A stretch of 9,136 nucleotides of DNA, from NCBI GenBank assembly GCA_002419125.1, contig DIFL01000054.1, positions 1 to 9,136 on the forward strand, written 5' to 3'. Below, piece by piece: positions 1 through 6,885 of the stretch. Position numbers and translations under genes: made by a program. The notes beneath the pieces were generated by a model, which saw only the letters and a list, made by a program, of their open reading frames with translations, ran no database searches and had not been told where the DNA came from. The DNA comes from Candidatus Dojkabacteria bacterium UBA5749. Lineage in GTDB: Bacteria; Patescibacteriota; Dojkabacteria; SC72. Position 1 is the first letter of the stretch; every line of letters begins with the position of its first letter.

Positions 1-974
1 CCACTAGCCTCTAATGTCTTAATGTATTCTGGCTTTGAACAAAATCTCATACCTGTATATCCTATACAACCCTTAACAAATGAAACTTCATTTGAAATAT
101 GTGTTAAATCTGCGTTAGAAAGAAACTCGCCTAACTCCCTTGCAGGATATGCATAGTCTTTAGAAGAATCTATTTTACTTGCAAGTCCTCTAGACATAGC
201 GACTACCCCACTCATATTTATTTTAACCAATTCAGAGGTATTCACTGCAATATTATTCCCATATTTCAACTTCATATTATGATTCAATATTCTCGAAACA
301 AATTCACTTTCTTTCTCCTCCTTTAATGTATATCCCATACTTAGACAACCAGAAATATCTGTTAAACAGTTTTTCCCATCAAGAGAAAGCACTTTATAAC
401 TTTCACTAAGATCCTCATAAGGGACAAAGGATATATATTCCTCACTCCCTCGTAAAGTCGAAATTAAATCATCTGATTTAAGTATCTCTAGACCATCTCC
501 AAGCAGTTGAGGTAAAAAAACTTTGGCTAGGTCATATTCATCAGAAGATACATATACTTTCTTACTCTTTTTAATCTCTTCTAAAGTACTCTCTCCTTTT
601 ATCCAGTAAATATGACCAACTGGAACATACTGTTTAAAATAGAAGGAGGAAGAAATCTCGTCTGTATATATAACCTCATAACCACCTCTGTTGACAAACT
701 CAAATCTTTTAATATCCTCAAACGCAATATCATCAACTGATGATTTAATTGCATCTGAGACCTCTTTAGGGATTTCATCATTAAATGAAACCTTAAAAGT
801 ATCATACTTAACCTTAGGGGGAGTATAAAAGAAGAAGTCCGGGAGATTTCGAATAGATAGTCCAGAGAATATGAAAATATAGATAAAAAAGGCTAAAAAT
901 GGTATAATACTGTATAGAAATATGGGATGCTTTTTAATATTTCTTCTTTGATTTCTCCTTTGAGTTACTGTCAT
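1..974 (-). CDS. CapA-family (PGA_cap) membrane-anchored protein, partial
   Basis: Read on the minus strand from ATG 974-972, this open frame runs through the window edge, so the 3' end is missing; 325 residues are visible. Residues 1-16 are rich in Arg/Lys/Asn, and 17-39 form one hydrophobic segment, giving a type II anchor with the rest outside the membrane. Residues about 55-245 look like an extracytoplasmic ligand-binding-type region (for example PVGHIYWIKG at 118-127, ISFVPYEDL at 181-189). From about 250 the sequence resembles the start of a CapA/PGA_cap metallophosphatase-like domain: MSGVVAMSRG (254-263), THISNEVSF (291-299) and FCSKPEYIKTLEASG (311-325). CapA relatives act in poly-gamma-glutamate or capsule synthesis in Bacillus, but many have unknown roles. 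The usual GD...R opening is replaced by SGV..SR, so metal binding by this copy is uncertain. The gene diverges from the lysozyme-like gene at 1054. No Shine-Dalgarno site precedes the ATG. The family assignment is from motif recognition; the enzymatic role is not shown. Confidence 0.8.
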   Translation of the reverse strand, partial: MTVTQRRNQRRNIKKHPIFLYSIIPFLAFFIYIFIFSGLSIRNLPDFFFYTPPKVKYDTFKVSFNDEIPKEVSDAIKSSVDDIAFEDIKRFEFVNRGGYEVIYTDEISSSFYFKQYVPVGHIYWIKGESTLEEIKKSKKVYVSSDEYDLAKVFLPQLLGDGLEILKSDDLISTLRGSEEYISFVPYEDLSESYKVLSLDGKNCLTDISGCLSMGYTLKEEKESEFVSRILNHNMKLKYGNNIAVNTSELVKINMSGVVAMSRGLASKIDSSKDYAYPARELGEFLSNADLTHISNEVSFVKGCIGYTGMRFCSKPEYIKTLEAS

Positions 975-981
975 ATTTAAC

Positions 982-987
982 ATATTA
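982..987 (-). promoter_or_regulatory. Possible -10 box for the CapA-like gene
   Basis: On the minus strand TAATAT lies 7 bases before the ATG at 974, matching TATAAT at four positions including the conserved first two and last bases. If used, the transcript would start at or next to the start codon. No convincing -35 is visible and the region is very AT-rich, so this could be chance. It is listed because the spacing matches that seen before other genes here. Confidence 0.3.
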
Positions 988-1053
988 GAATATATCGTAT
1001 TAACAATTTTCTTAAAAGTGACACTAACTATAGGACAAACAATAAATATAAAT

Positions 1054-1647
1054 ATGAAAACATATAACAAACACAATGTATTTCTTTTGATGGTAGGAAT
1101 ATTAACCATTGGAGGAATACTAAATATCCTTTATGAGATATCTCCTAATAGAGTTGTTGGTATTGATAACGAAACCTTTGAGATAGAGTACAAGCAGGAT
1201 GTTGAATATATTACCTCTTCTCCTCAAGAGGAAACTATATTAGAAAGTGCAGTATCAATATCTAGCGAGGATATTATTAAAAATCAAAAAATTCAAAATA
1301 TTAAGAGATTCTTTGAACAAAGAAACTCTCCTTTAGCTGCATATGCAAAAGAGTTTGTAGAAGCTGCGCAGTATTGGAATGTCGACTATAGATTAGTGGC
1401 TGCTATCTCTGTTGTTGAATCTGGTGGTGGTAAAGTAAACTTTAGACCTTACAATGCATGGGGTTGGGGTAAATACGGTTTTGAAAACTGGAAAGATGGT
1501 ATTTGGAGTGTAACAGAAGGTTTGGCTACTGGATATATCTCAAAAGGTTTAGATACACCCTTAGAGATTGGTAGGGTATACTGTCCTCCTTCATACTCAA
1601 GCTGGGCAAAGAAAGTTTCTTCCTTAATGAAAGAAATAGGAGAGTAA
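1054..1647 (+). CDS. Membrane-anchored lysozyme-fold muralytic enzyme (lytic transglycosylase/glucosaminidase-like)
   Basis: This gene encodes 197 residues from ATG 1054. Residues 1-8 are polar and basic, and 9-27 are hydrophobic, which reads as a signal anchor. An acidic linker follows (about 35-85). The C-terminal domain (about 87-197) has a lysozyme-like peptidoglycan-hydrolase pattern. It includes YRLVAAISVVESGGG (112-126), with Glu122 as the likely catalytic acid; YNAWGWG (133-139), with the aromatic run typical of glucosaminidase/transglycosylase-like domains; and a tail with TPLEIG, YCPPSYSSWAKKV and the final helix. It should cut glycan strands outside the membrane, for wall growth or remodelling. 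A GTG at 1018 in the same frame would add 12 residues before the anchor; ATG 1054 was chosen because it puts the basic residues directly before the hydrophobic segment. Neither start has a Shine-Dalgarno site, and no clear promoter was found. The exact family (GH23, GH73 or related) cannot be settled by eye. The FkbM gene begins 14 bases after the stop. Confidence 0.75.
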   Translation: MKTYNKHNVFLLMVGILTIGGILNILYEISPNRVVGIDNETFEIEYKQDVEYITSSPQEETILESAVSISSEDIIKNQKIQNIKRFFEQRNSPLAAYAKEFVEAAQYWNVDYRLVAAISVVESGGGKVNFRPYNAWGWGKYGFENWKDGIWSVTEGLATGYISKGLDTPLEIGRVYCPPSYSSWAKKVSSLMKEIGE

Positions 1648-1649
1648 AG

Positions 1650-1655
1650 TATACT
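1650..1655 (+). promoter_or_regulatory. -10 box for the FkbM gene, predicting a leaderless mRNA
   Basis: TATACT (five of six matches to TATAAT) sits in the 14-base gap after the lysozyme-like gene. Exactly 6 bases separate it from ATG 1662, so the A of ATG is the expected transcription start. No clear -35 is seen. The only Shine-Dalgarno-like string nearby (AGGAGAG, 1638-1644) is inside the upstream gene and ends 17 bases before the ATG, too far for normal use. The gene may therefore be transcribed separately although the spacing looks like an operon. Confidence 0.5.
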
Positions 1656-1661
1656 TAAGTA

Positions 1662-2360
1662 ATGGAAACAACAAAATTAGGAAAATACCTTGTATCTTTT
1701 CCAAATAGTAAGGAGTATCACAAATTAAAAAAAGAGATTTGGGGAGAGGAGATTTACCACTTTGAAAGTAGTAATCCCTCCCCCTTTATTATTGATATCG
1801 GTTCTCACATTGGTATATCTGTTTTGTATTTTAAAAATCTCTATCCAAACTCCTCTATTCTTGCTTTTGAACCAAACCCCATTTCTTTTCAGTTTCTTGA
1901 AGAAAATGTCACCCAAAATGCCCTTGAGAATGTAACTTTAATAAATGAAGGTGTCTCTTCAAATATTGGAGAGAGAATCCTCTACATTGATAATACTGAT
2001 TCTCAATGGAATTCAAACTCTAGTTTTTTACAAAACAGTTGGAACGGGAAGGAGAATACAAAAAAGATTACAGTTAAAAGTACTAGGTTGGATAGATATT
2101 TAGAAAATATTAACTGTATAGATATGTTAAAAATAGATACAGAGGGAAGTGAATTAGAAATACTTACAAGCCATAAAAAGTTCTTAAGATTGGTAGAGAA
2201 TATCTCTTTGGAACATCACCCTAGTAGAGGGAAGAAATTCAAAAATATTATTAATATACTTCAAGAGTATTTTGAATTAAAATATTTTGATGAAGGAAAA
2301 ATAGTAAAATCTCCCTCCAAAGAAAGACTTCTAACGATACATGGCAAGAAAAGAAAATAG
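1662..2360 (+). CDS. FkbM-family SAM-dependent methyltransferase
   Basis: This is a 232-residue cytoplasmic protein with a class I methyltransferase fold and FkbM-type signatures. Motif I is IDIGSHIGISVLYF (about 44-57), the glycine-rich SAM loop. FEPNP (69-73) supplies the acidic residue expected to bind the SAM ribose. The FkbM-typical LKIDTEGSE lies at 156-164 and ISLEHHPS at 181-188, followed by a short C-terminal part. FkbM enzymes O-methylate sugars, polyketides or other small molecules and are often found with surface-polysaccharide genes; the substrate here is not visible. There is no signal peptide or membrane segment. The gene lies just downstream of the lysozyme-like gene but seems to have its own -10 box. 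Its last 30 bases overlap the 3' end of yvcK on the other strand. ATG 1662 is the first in-frame Met and leaves the fold intact. Confidence 0.85.
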   Translation: METTKLGKYLVSFPNSKEYHKLKKEIWGEEIYHFESSNPSPFIIDIGSHIGISVLYFKNLYPNSSILAFEPNPISFQFLEENVTQNALENVTLINEGVSSNIGERILYIDNTDSQWNSNSSFLQNSWNGKENTKKITVKSTRLDRYLENINCIDMLKIDTEGSELEILTSHKKFLRLVENISLEHHPSRGKKFKNIINILQEYFELKYFDEGKIVKSPSKERLLTIHGKKRK

Positions 2361-3347
2361 TTTAGACCTCCATCCTTTTCTAAAAATCTTGTAAAGTTCC
2401 GTACCTAATTTCTCTGGATCATGCCTTACTAAACTCCTATCCAATGTGTCTCCTTTATCTTTCTTTAATAGGGAATTTGCTACTAAGTCTGCCTTAATTA
2501 TCACCCTATCCTTCCCCTTTATATCCTCCTTGAAAAGATGCTCTCCTTTCTCAACATATCTTTGATATGCTTTCTGAGGTATTTTCCCATTGTTAACTAA
2601 TACATAATCAAATCTTCTCCCAATTGAATCCTCTAAAGTCTTTAACATATCTTCCAGAGTTAAACCTCTTGTTTGACCAATCTTTGACATTAAATTAGAA
2701 ATGAATATCAATTTAGCACTACTCTCTTGTAAAGCCTGTGGGATACCATCTACCAAAAGGTTTGGCAAGGTGGTTGTATACAAGTCTCCAGGACCAATAA
2801 TAATATAGTCAGAAGAAAGAATTGCATTTAGCGCACCATCAAAGGCTTTGGCTTTACCATCGAAGTAAAATTTACTTATCTTTCTATCCTCTTCGGGTTC
2901 ATCAATGAAATGCTCTCCTACTATTTTCATCCCGTTTGTATACTCTGCTACTAATTTTACCTTGTCTAGAGTAACAGGGATAATGTCTCCCGAAACTGAA
3001 AAAAGATATTTAAACATTTCAATAGCTTCAACCTCACTACCAGTAATCTCTGTCATTGCAATCATAAGTAAGTTTCCTAAAGTATGACCTTTAAGACCAT
3101 CACCTTGGGAAAATCTGTATGTAAAGAGATTTCGCAGTATCTGGTCCTCATTCTCAGTTGAAAGTGCAATAATAGATTTTCTTAAATCACTTAGAGGTAA
3201 TAATCCGAATTCATCCCTAACTACAGCATTACTCCCCCCATCATCCATCATGCCTACAATAACCTTAAGAGAAAGGTCTTTTTTACTTTTCAGACCTTCT
3301 AGAACAGTTGAAGATCCAGTTCCTCCTCCAATTACAGTAATATTCAT
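2331..3347 (-). CDS. yvcK: YvcK/CofD-like protein (gluconeogenesis factor family)
   Basis: This 338-residue protein of the YvcK (UPF0052/CofD-like) family has its hallmark motifs in order. They are a Rossmann-type GGGTGSS loop at 7-13, DDGGSN at 35-40, LSDLRKSI at 52-59, GLKGHTLGN at 84-92 and GPGDLYTTTLPN at 185-196. The length is typical (about 310-340). In Bacillus and mycobacteria YvcK binds UDP-sugars such as UDP-GlcNAc and supports cell shape and peptidoglycan precursor supply, notably on gluconeogenic carbon sources; it is not thought to make the F420 precursor as CofD does. By family knowledge it is cytoplasmic and may stimulate amino-sugar synthesis. It diverges from the carD-like gene (67 bases between the starts). 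The C-terminal residues WRSKLFSFLAMYR lie mostly in the stretch shared with the opposite-strand FkbM gene and may be a loosely constrained extension. No Shine-Dalgarno site is present; a -10 box lies 7 bases before the ATG. Confidence 0.92.
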   Translation of the reverse strand: MNITVIGGGTGSSTVLEGLKSKKDLSLKVIVGMMDDGGSNAVVRDEFGLLPLSDLRKSIIALSTENEDQILRNLFTYRFSQGDGLKGHTLGNLLMIAMTEITGSEVEAIEMFKYLFSVSGDIIPVTLDKVKLVAEYTNGMKIVGEHFIDEPEEDRKISKFYFDGKAKAFDGALNAILSSDYIIIGPGDLYTTTLPNLLVDGIPQALQESSAKLIFISNLMSKIGQTRGLTLEDMLKTLEDSIGRRFDYVLVNNGKIPQKAYQRYVEKGEHLFKEDIKGKDRVIIKADLVANSLLKKDKGDTLDRSLVRHDPEKLGTELYKIFRKGWRSKLFSFLAMYR

Positions 3348-3354
3348 AGGTATA

Positions 3355-3360
3355 ATTGTA
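3355..3360 (-). promoter_or_regulatory. -10 box for yvcK, predicting a leaderless mRNA
   Basis: On the minus strand TACAAT (five of six matches to TATAAT) is 7 bases upstream of the yvcK ATG at 3347-3345, so transcription should start at or next to the start codon. No strong -35 was found. It lies 10 bases from the oppositely directed carD promoter, so the two probably compete for polymerase. Confidence 0.5.
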
Positions 3361-3370
3361 TATCAAAAAA

Positions 3371-3379
3371 TGATATAAT
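3371..3379 (+). promoter_or_regulatory. Extended -10 promoter of the carD-like gene
   Basis: TGATATAAT is a perfect extended -10 (TGn plus TATAAT at 3374-3379). Transcription would start near 3386, giving a 5' leader of about 29 bases. That leader is AT-rich and has no Shine-Dalgarno motif. The same nine bases serve as the ileS promoter on the minus strand at 7055-7063. Confidence 0.55.
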
Positions 3380-3414
3380 CAAATAGATTAATTAATTCTC
3401 AGCTACTTACAAAT

Positions 3415-3954
3415 ATGAATTTCAAAGTCGGAACAAAAGTATTTTACCCATCTCACGGTGCAGGTTGGATTAAAGCACAAAAAGAGATTGAATTTAATGG
3501 TGCAAAAAAAATGTATTACGAATTTGAATTCATTAATGCTTCAATAACAATATCAACACCTTTAGATAATGTAGAGAATTTAAATATTAGACCAGTATTT
3601 TCCCCGAAAGAAATTAAAGAGAAGATTGCAGTATTAAAAAAGACTCCATACAAAGATCCTAAGACGACTGATTTTAACAAGTTGATGGAGATATTTAAGA
3701 AAACAGAAAATCAAGCAAATATCGAATCCGCTATTGAAACTATACAATATTGTAATTTTGTAAAGAGAGAGAGAGAAAAAGATGGGAGACTAATACCTGT
3801 TTCTATTGAAAATGAATTAGCAAGAGCAATGGGTGATATTGTCGGGGAATTAGCAATTTCTTCTGGCACAAAACTTGAAAGTGCAGGAAAAACTTTTGAA
3901 AAGATTACTGGTTTAGAAGCAAAATTTCTAGAGTCTAAGTATTTTGGTCAATAA
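3415..3954 (+). CDS. CarD-like RNA polymerase-binding transcription regulator
   Basis: This is a 179-residue protein. Residues 1-62 match the CarD/TRCF RNA-polymerase-interaction domain: it opens FKVGTKVFYPSHGAGWI, then a strand-rich stretch with KKMYYEFEF and a TISTPLDNVENLNIRPV segment like the usual 'v.vP......g.R.v' end of the module. Residues 63-179 are largely helical and charged, as expected for the CarD DNA-binding half. In mycobacteria CarD binds the polymerase beta subunit and stabilises the open complex at many promoters, including rRNA promoters; a similar global role is inferred here. The helical half has no tryptophan, whereas mycobacterial CarD uses a conserved Trp as a wedge in promoter DNA; the only Trp is residue 18. 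ATG 3415 gives the normal family N-terminus. The last 27 bases overlap the 3' end of ileS on the opposite strand. Confidence 0.85.
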   Translation: MNFKVGTKVFYPSHGAGWIKAQKEIEFNGAKKMYYEFEFINASITISTPLDNVENLNIRPVFSPKEIKEKIAVLKKTPYKDPKTTDFNKLMEIFKKTENQANIESAIETIQYCNFVKREREKDGRLIPVSIENELARAMGDIVGELAISSGTKLESAGKTFEKITGLEAKFLESKYFGQ

Positions 3955-6810
3955 CTTACTCTCCCCTATTTTGATTTCAAAACCATCTTCAATACTGGTA
4001 CCAATATCCATGTCTTTAATGTAAATAGTATTCTTAATACTTTCTTTGTATTTTTCTATGATTGAGAGTATCTCTTTATCTTCACTCTGATACTGCAGGG
4101 AAATATACTCACCTACTTCACATCCAAATTCTTTTCTAGCTACCTGTAATCCTCTTAATATTTCATTTAACAAACCCTCCTCTTTTAATTCCTTAGTTAC
4201 TAAGGTATCAATACTTACAAATATCTCACCTGCGTTTGAACTTACAATGTTTTCTCCACTAACCTCTTCTTTGCTAAAGAGAACCTCTTTAACATTTAAC
4301 TCTCCTTTAATAATGTCTAACATTTCTAAGTCTGAGATAGGAACATATGCTTTGGAGAGTGGTTGTCTAACCTTGAGTCTTTTTTCGTCTCTAATATTTA
4401 AACCAATAGAGCAGATGTTTCTTACTATCTCCATGTCCATATTTAATTTCTCATCTAACAACTCTTTATTAAAAACAGGATACTCTTCTAAATGTACAGA
4501 CTCCTTTCCTTGAGTTTGAAGTGTTAGATATCCAGACTCGCTAATAAAGGGGGCAAATGGTGCAAGTAGTTTAGATATTTCAATTAATACATAATGTAGG
4601 GTATTTAAAGCGTCAATATCTCCGTTAACAAATCTCTCTCTAGATCTTCGTATATACCACTTAGAAAGTGCATCAATTAAATCAAATATGTATTTAACTC
4701 CATTTTGGAGTTTGTATTCATCTATGTTTTTAGAAACCCCTCTAATAGTTTGATTAAGTTTAGAGACTATCCACCTATCCATGATATGTTTAGGTTTGAT
4801 ATTTGTTATATCCCAAGCATCAAGATTCTCTTTGTAATTAAGGAGATATTTAATACAGTTGTAATATGGAAGTAGTACTGTAGAAGTGATCTCTTTTACA
4901 AATTTGTCACTAAATATAACCTCTTCACCATGAACAATTGGAGAACTTAAAAAGTAAAGCCTTAGGGCATCTGCACCCATTGAGTCAATCACTGTATTTA
5001 CTTCGGGATAGTTACGTTTACTCTTAGACATCTTACTTCCATCAGGCGCTAGGGCCATACCATTGACAATAACATTCTCAAATGCTTTCTTACCAAAAAG
5101 CGCAACACCTAAAACATGTAAAGTGTAAAACCATCCCCTTGTTTGATCTACTCCCTCTGCAATAAATTCTCCAGGATATTTACTTTCAAACAGTTCCCTA
5201 TTTTCAAAAGGATAGTGAAATCTTGCAAAAGGCATTGAACCAGAATCATACCATACATCAATTACATCATTAACTCGCTTCCTTTCTCCTCCACAATCAC
5301 ATTTATAAACTATCTCATCTACAAAAGGTTTATGAGGATCTTTTAACTCTATCCCACTTTTCTGTTTAATCTCTTCAAAAGAACCTAATACTTCCTTTTT
5401 ACCACATTTGTCACACACCCATACTGGTAAAGGTGTTCCCCAATATCTGTTCCTACTTAATGCCCAATCCCTAGCATCCTCTAGCCAATTTCCAAATCTT
5501 CCCTCTTTCATATGCTTCGGAATCCAATTAATATCTTCATTCTCTTTAACTAGTAAATCTCTAATCTTTGTAACTCTTACATACCAACTCTTAATTGGTT
5601 TGTATATCAATGGTGTGCCAGTTCTCCAACACATAGGCATTTGATGTTCATAGTCATAATGGTCAAACAGAAGATTTCTGTTCTCTAAATCCTCCATAAT
5701 GAACCTATTTGCCTTTTTGTAAAACATACCCTTAAATTGCTCAATTTCATCTTTCATATTCCCTGAATCATCTAGGTAATCAAACATCTCAATACCCATT
5801 TCAGTCATTAATAGGAAATCTTCTTCTCCGTATGGAGCCTGATGAACAAGACCAGTCCCATCATCAAGTGTTACATGATTTGCATGTACTACCCTAAATG
5901 CACCTTCACTACTTTTGTTTGAATAATATGGATACAATGGTTCATACTCTTTACCAATCAAATCACTTCCTTTCATTTCTCTTAACACCTTAAAACCCTC
6001 TTTAAAGATATTTTCAACTAACTCCTTTCCTACTATATATTTTTCATTTTTGTATTCAACTTCTACATAGGTAAAATCTTTTCCTACAGCAACTAATAGA
6101 TTCCCTGGAAGAGTCCAAGGAGTAGTAGTCCATATTAAAAGATATGTATCACTTCCCTTAAGTTTTAATTTAACAATTACTGCTGGATCAGTAATTGTTT
6201 GATAACCACCCAAGGCTACCTCTGAGTTAGAAAGAGTAGTACCAGCTCTAGTAGAATATGGAACTACCTTATATCCTTCATAGAGAAGATCTTTGTTGTA
6301 AAGTTCTTTTAAAGACCACCAAACACTCTCAATATACTCTGGGTTCATAGTGGCATACTCCTGTTGGTTATTAACCCATCTACCCATTCTTTTTGTTAAA
6401 TCCTGTATTTCTCCTTGATATTTCTTAACAGATTCCCTACATAGGTTGTTAAACTTTTCAATTCCAAACTTTTCAATATCTCCCTTCTGCTCAAAACCCA
6501 ATTGCTTTTCAACCTCATACTCAACAGGAATACCCTGACAATCCCATCCTAAACTTCTTTCAACTCTAAAACCTCTCATAGTCTTGTATCTGGGTATGCT
6601 ATCTTTAATAACCATAGTTAGAACATGACCATAGTGGGGTTTGTTATTAGCTGTAATTGGACCATCATAGAAGGTAAAGGATTTTTCCTTTGGTCTTTGC
6701 TCAATACTTTTTTCTAAAATATCCTTCTTCTCCCAATACTTTAGAATTTTTTCTTCCATTTCTGCGAAATTAGGCATACTCTGTGTTTTAGATATCTTTA
6801 ACTCTTCCAT
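3928..6810 (-). CDS. ileS: Isoleucyl-tRNA synthetase, eukaryote-like type 2
   Basis: This 960-residue class Ia synthetase charges tRNA-Ile with isoleucine. The HIGH-type motif is HYGH at 59-62 and KMSKS is intact at 593-597. The editing (CP1) domain is present: TTTPWTLPGN at 228-237 and GTGLVHQAPYGEEDF at 318-332, with Asp331 in the place of the conserved editing aspartate. A zinc site is suggested by CDKC (466-469) and CDC (504-506), followed by NDVIDVWYDSGSMPFA. The anticodon-binding helical domain starts near DRWIVSKLNQ. The segment PYSTRAGTTLSNSEV (184-198) is of the type 2 kind rather than the E. coli-like type 1, and there is no type 1 C-terminal zinc finger. Type 2 enzymes are generally less sensitive to mupirocin. 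At 960 residues it is shorter than many type 2 enzymes (about 1040), mainly at the C-terminus. The motif normally read GWDCHG is GWDCQG (Gln92). A T-box leader controls the gene; no Shine-Dalgarno site precedes the ATG, and its last 27 bases overlap the carD-like gene. Confidence 0.96.
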   Translation of the reverse strand: MEELKISKTQSMPNFAEMEEKILKYWEKKDILEKSIEQRPKEKSFTFYDGPITANNKPHYGHVLTMVIKDSIPRYKTMRGFRVERSLGWDCQGIPVEYEVEKQLGFEQKGDIEKFGIEKFNNLCRESVKKYQGEIQDLTKRMGRWVNNQQEYATMNPEYIESVWWSLKELYNKDLLYEGYKVVPYSTRAGTTLSNSEVALGGYQTITDPAVIVKLKLKGSDTYLLIWTTTPWTLPGNLLVAVGKDFTYVEVEYKNEKYIVGKELVENIFKEGFKVLREMKGSDLIGKEYEPLYPYYSNKSSEGAFRVVHANHVTLDDGTGLVHQAPYGEEDFLLMTEMGIEMFDYLDDSGNMKDEIEQFKGMFYKKANRFIMEDLENRNLLFDHYDYEHQMPMCWRTGTPLIYKPIKSWYVRVTKIRDLLVKENEDINWIPKHMKEGRFGNWLEDARDWALSRNRYWGTPLPVWVCDKCGKKEVLGSFEEIKQKSGIELKDPHKPFVDEIVYKCDCGGERKRVNDVIDVWYDSGSMPFARFHYPFENRELFESKYPGEFIAEGVDQTRGWFYTLHVLGVALFGKKAFENVIVNGMALAPDGSKMSKSKRNYPEVNTVIDSMGADALRLYFLSSPIVHGEEVIFSDKFVKEITSTVLLPYYNCIKYLLNYKENLDAWDITNIKPKHIMDRWIVSKLNQTIRGVSKNIDEYKLQNGVKYIFDLIDALSKWYIRRSRERFVNGDIDALNTLHYVLIEISKLLAPFAPFISESGYLTLQTQGKESVHLEEYPVFNKELLDEKLNMDMEIVRNICSIGLNIRDEKRLKVRQPLSKAYVPISDLEMLDIIKGELNVKEVLFSKEEVSGENIVSSNAGEIFVSIDTLVTKELKEEGLLNEILRGLQVARKEFGCEVGEYISLQYQSEDKEILSIIEKYKESIKNTIYIKDMDIGTSIEDGFEIKIGESKLLTKILRL

Positions 6811-6832
6811 ATGTTTTTTGTTTTCAAATATT

Positions 6833-6885
6833 AAACAAAAATCCCCTTGTAAAAACTAATACATTGTATCAGTTCTTACAAAGGG
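6833..6885 (-). terminator. Intrinsic terminator of the ileS T-box
   Basis: On the minus strand, 20 bases at 6885-6866 pair with 20 bases at 6862-6843 with no mismatch (four G-U pairs) around an AAU loop. AUUUUUGUUU follows. It lies 22 bases before the ileS ATG and shares CCCUUU with the antiterminator, the standard arrangement for transcriptional T-box attenuation. Confidence 0.93.

Noticed and set aside
599..805. Alternative-frame ORF inside the CapA-like gene
   Set aside because: Same strand but a different frame of a well-supported coding region, with no recognisable motif. Similar short ORFs antisense to FkbM, yvcK, ileS and pepF were dropped for the same reason.
1018..1053. Upstream GTG start at 1018 for the lysozyme-like gene
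   Set aside because: It would add 12 residues with no signal or family character before the basic residues of the membrane anchor. It has neither a ribosome site nor a -10 box at the leaderless offset. ATG 1054 gives a normal anchor, although no promoter is clear for it either.
3351..3372. A second TATAAT on the plus strand (3351-3356) as a leaderless promoter for an ATG at 3370
   Set aside because: That ATG reads ATG ATA TAA, so it encodes nothing. The hexamer is part of the yvcK/carD AT-rich promoter zone, and the extended -10 at 3371-3379 suits carD better.
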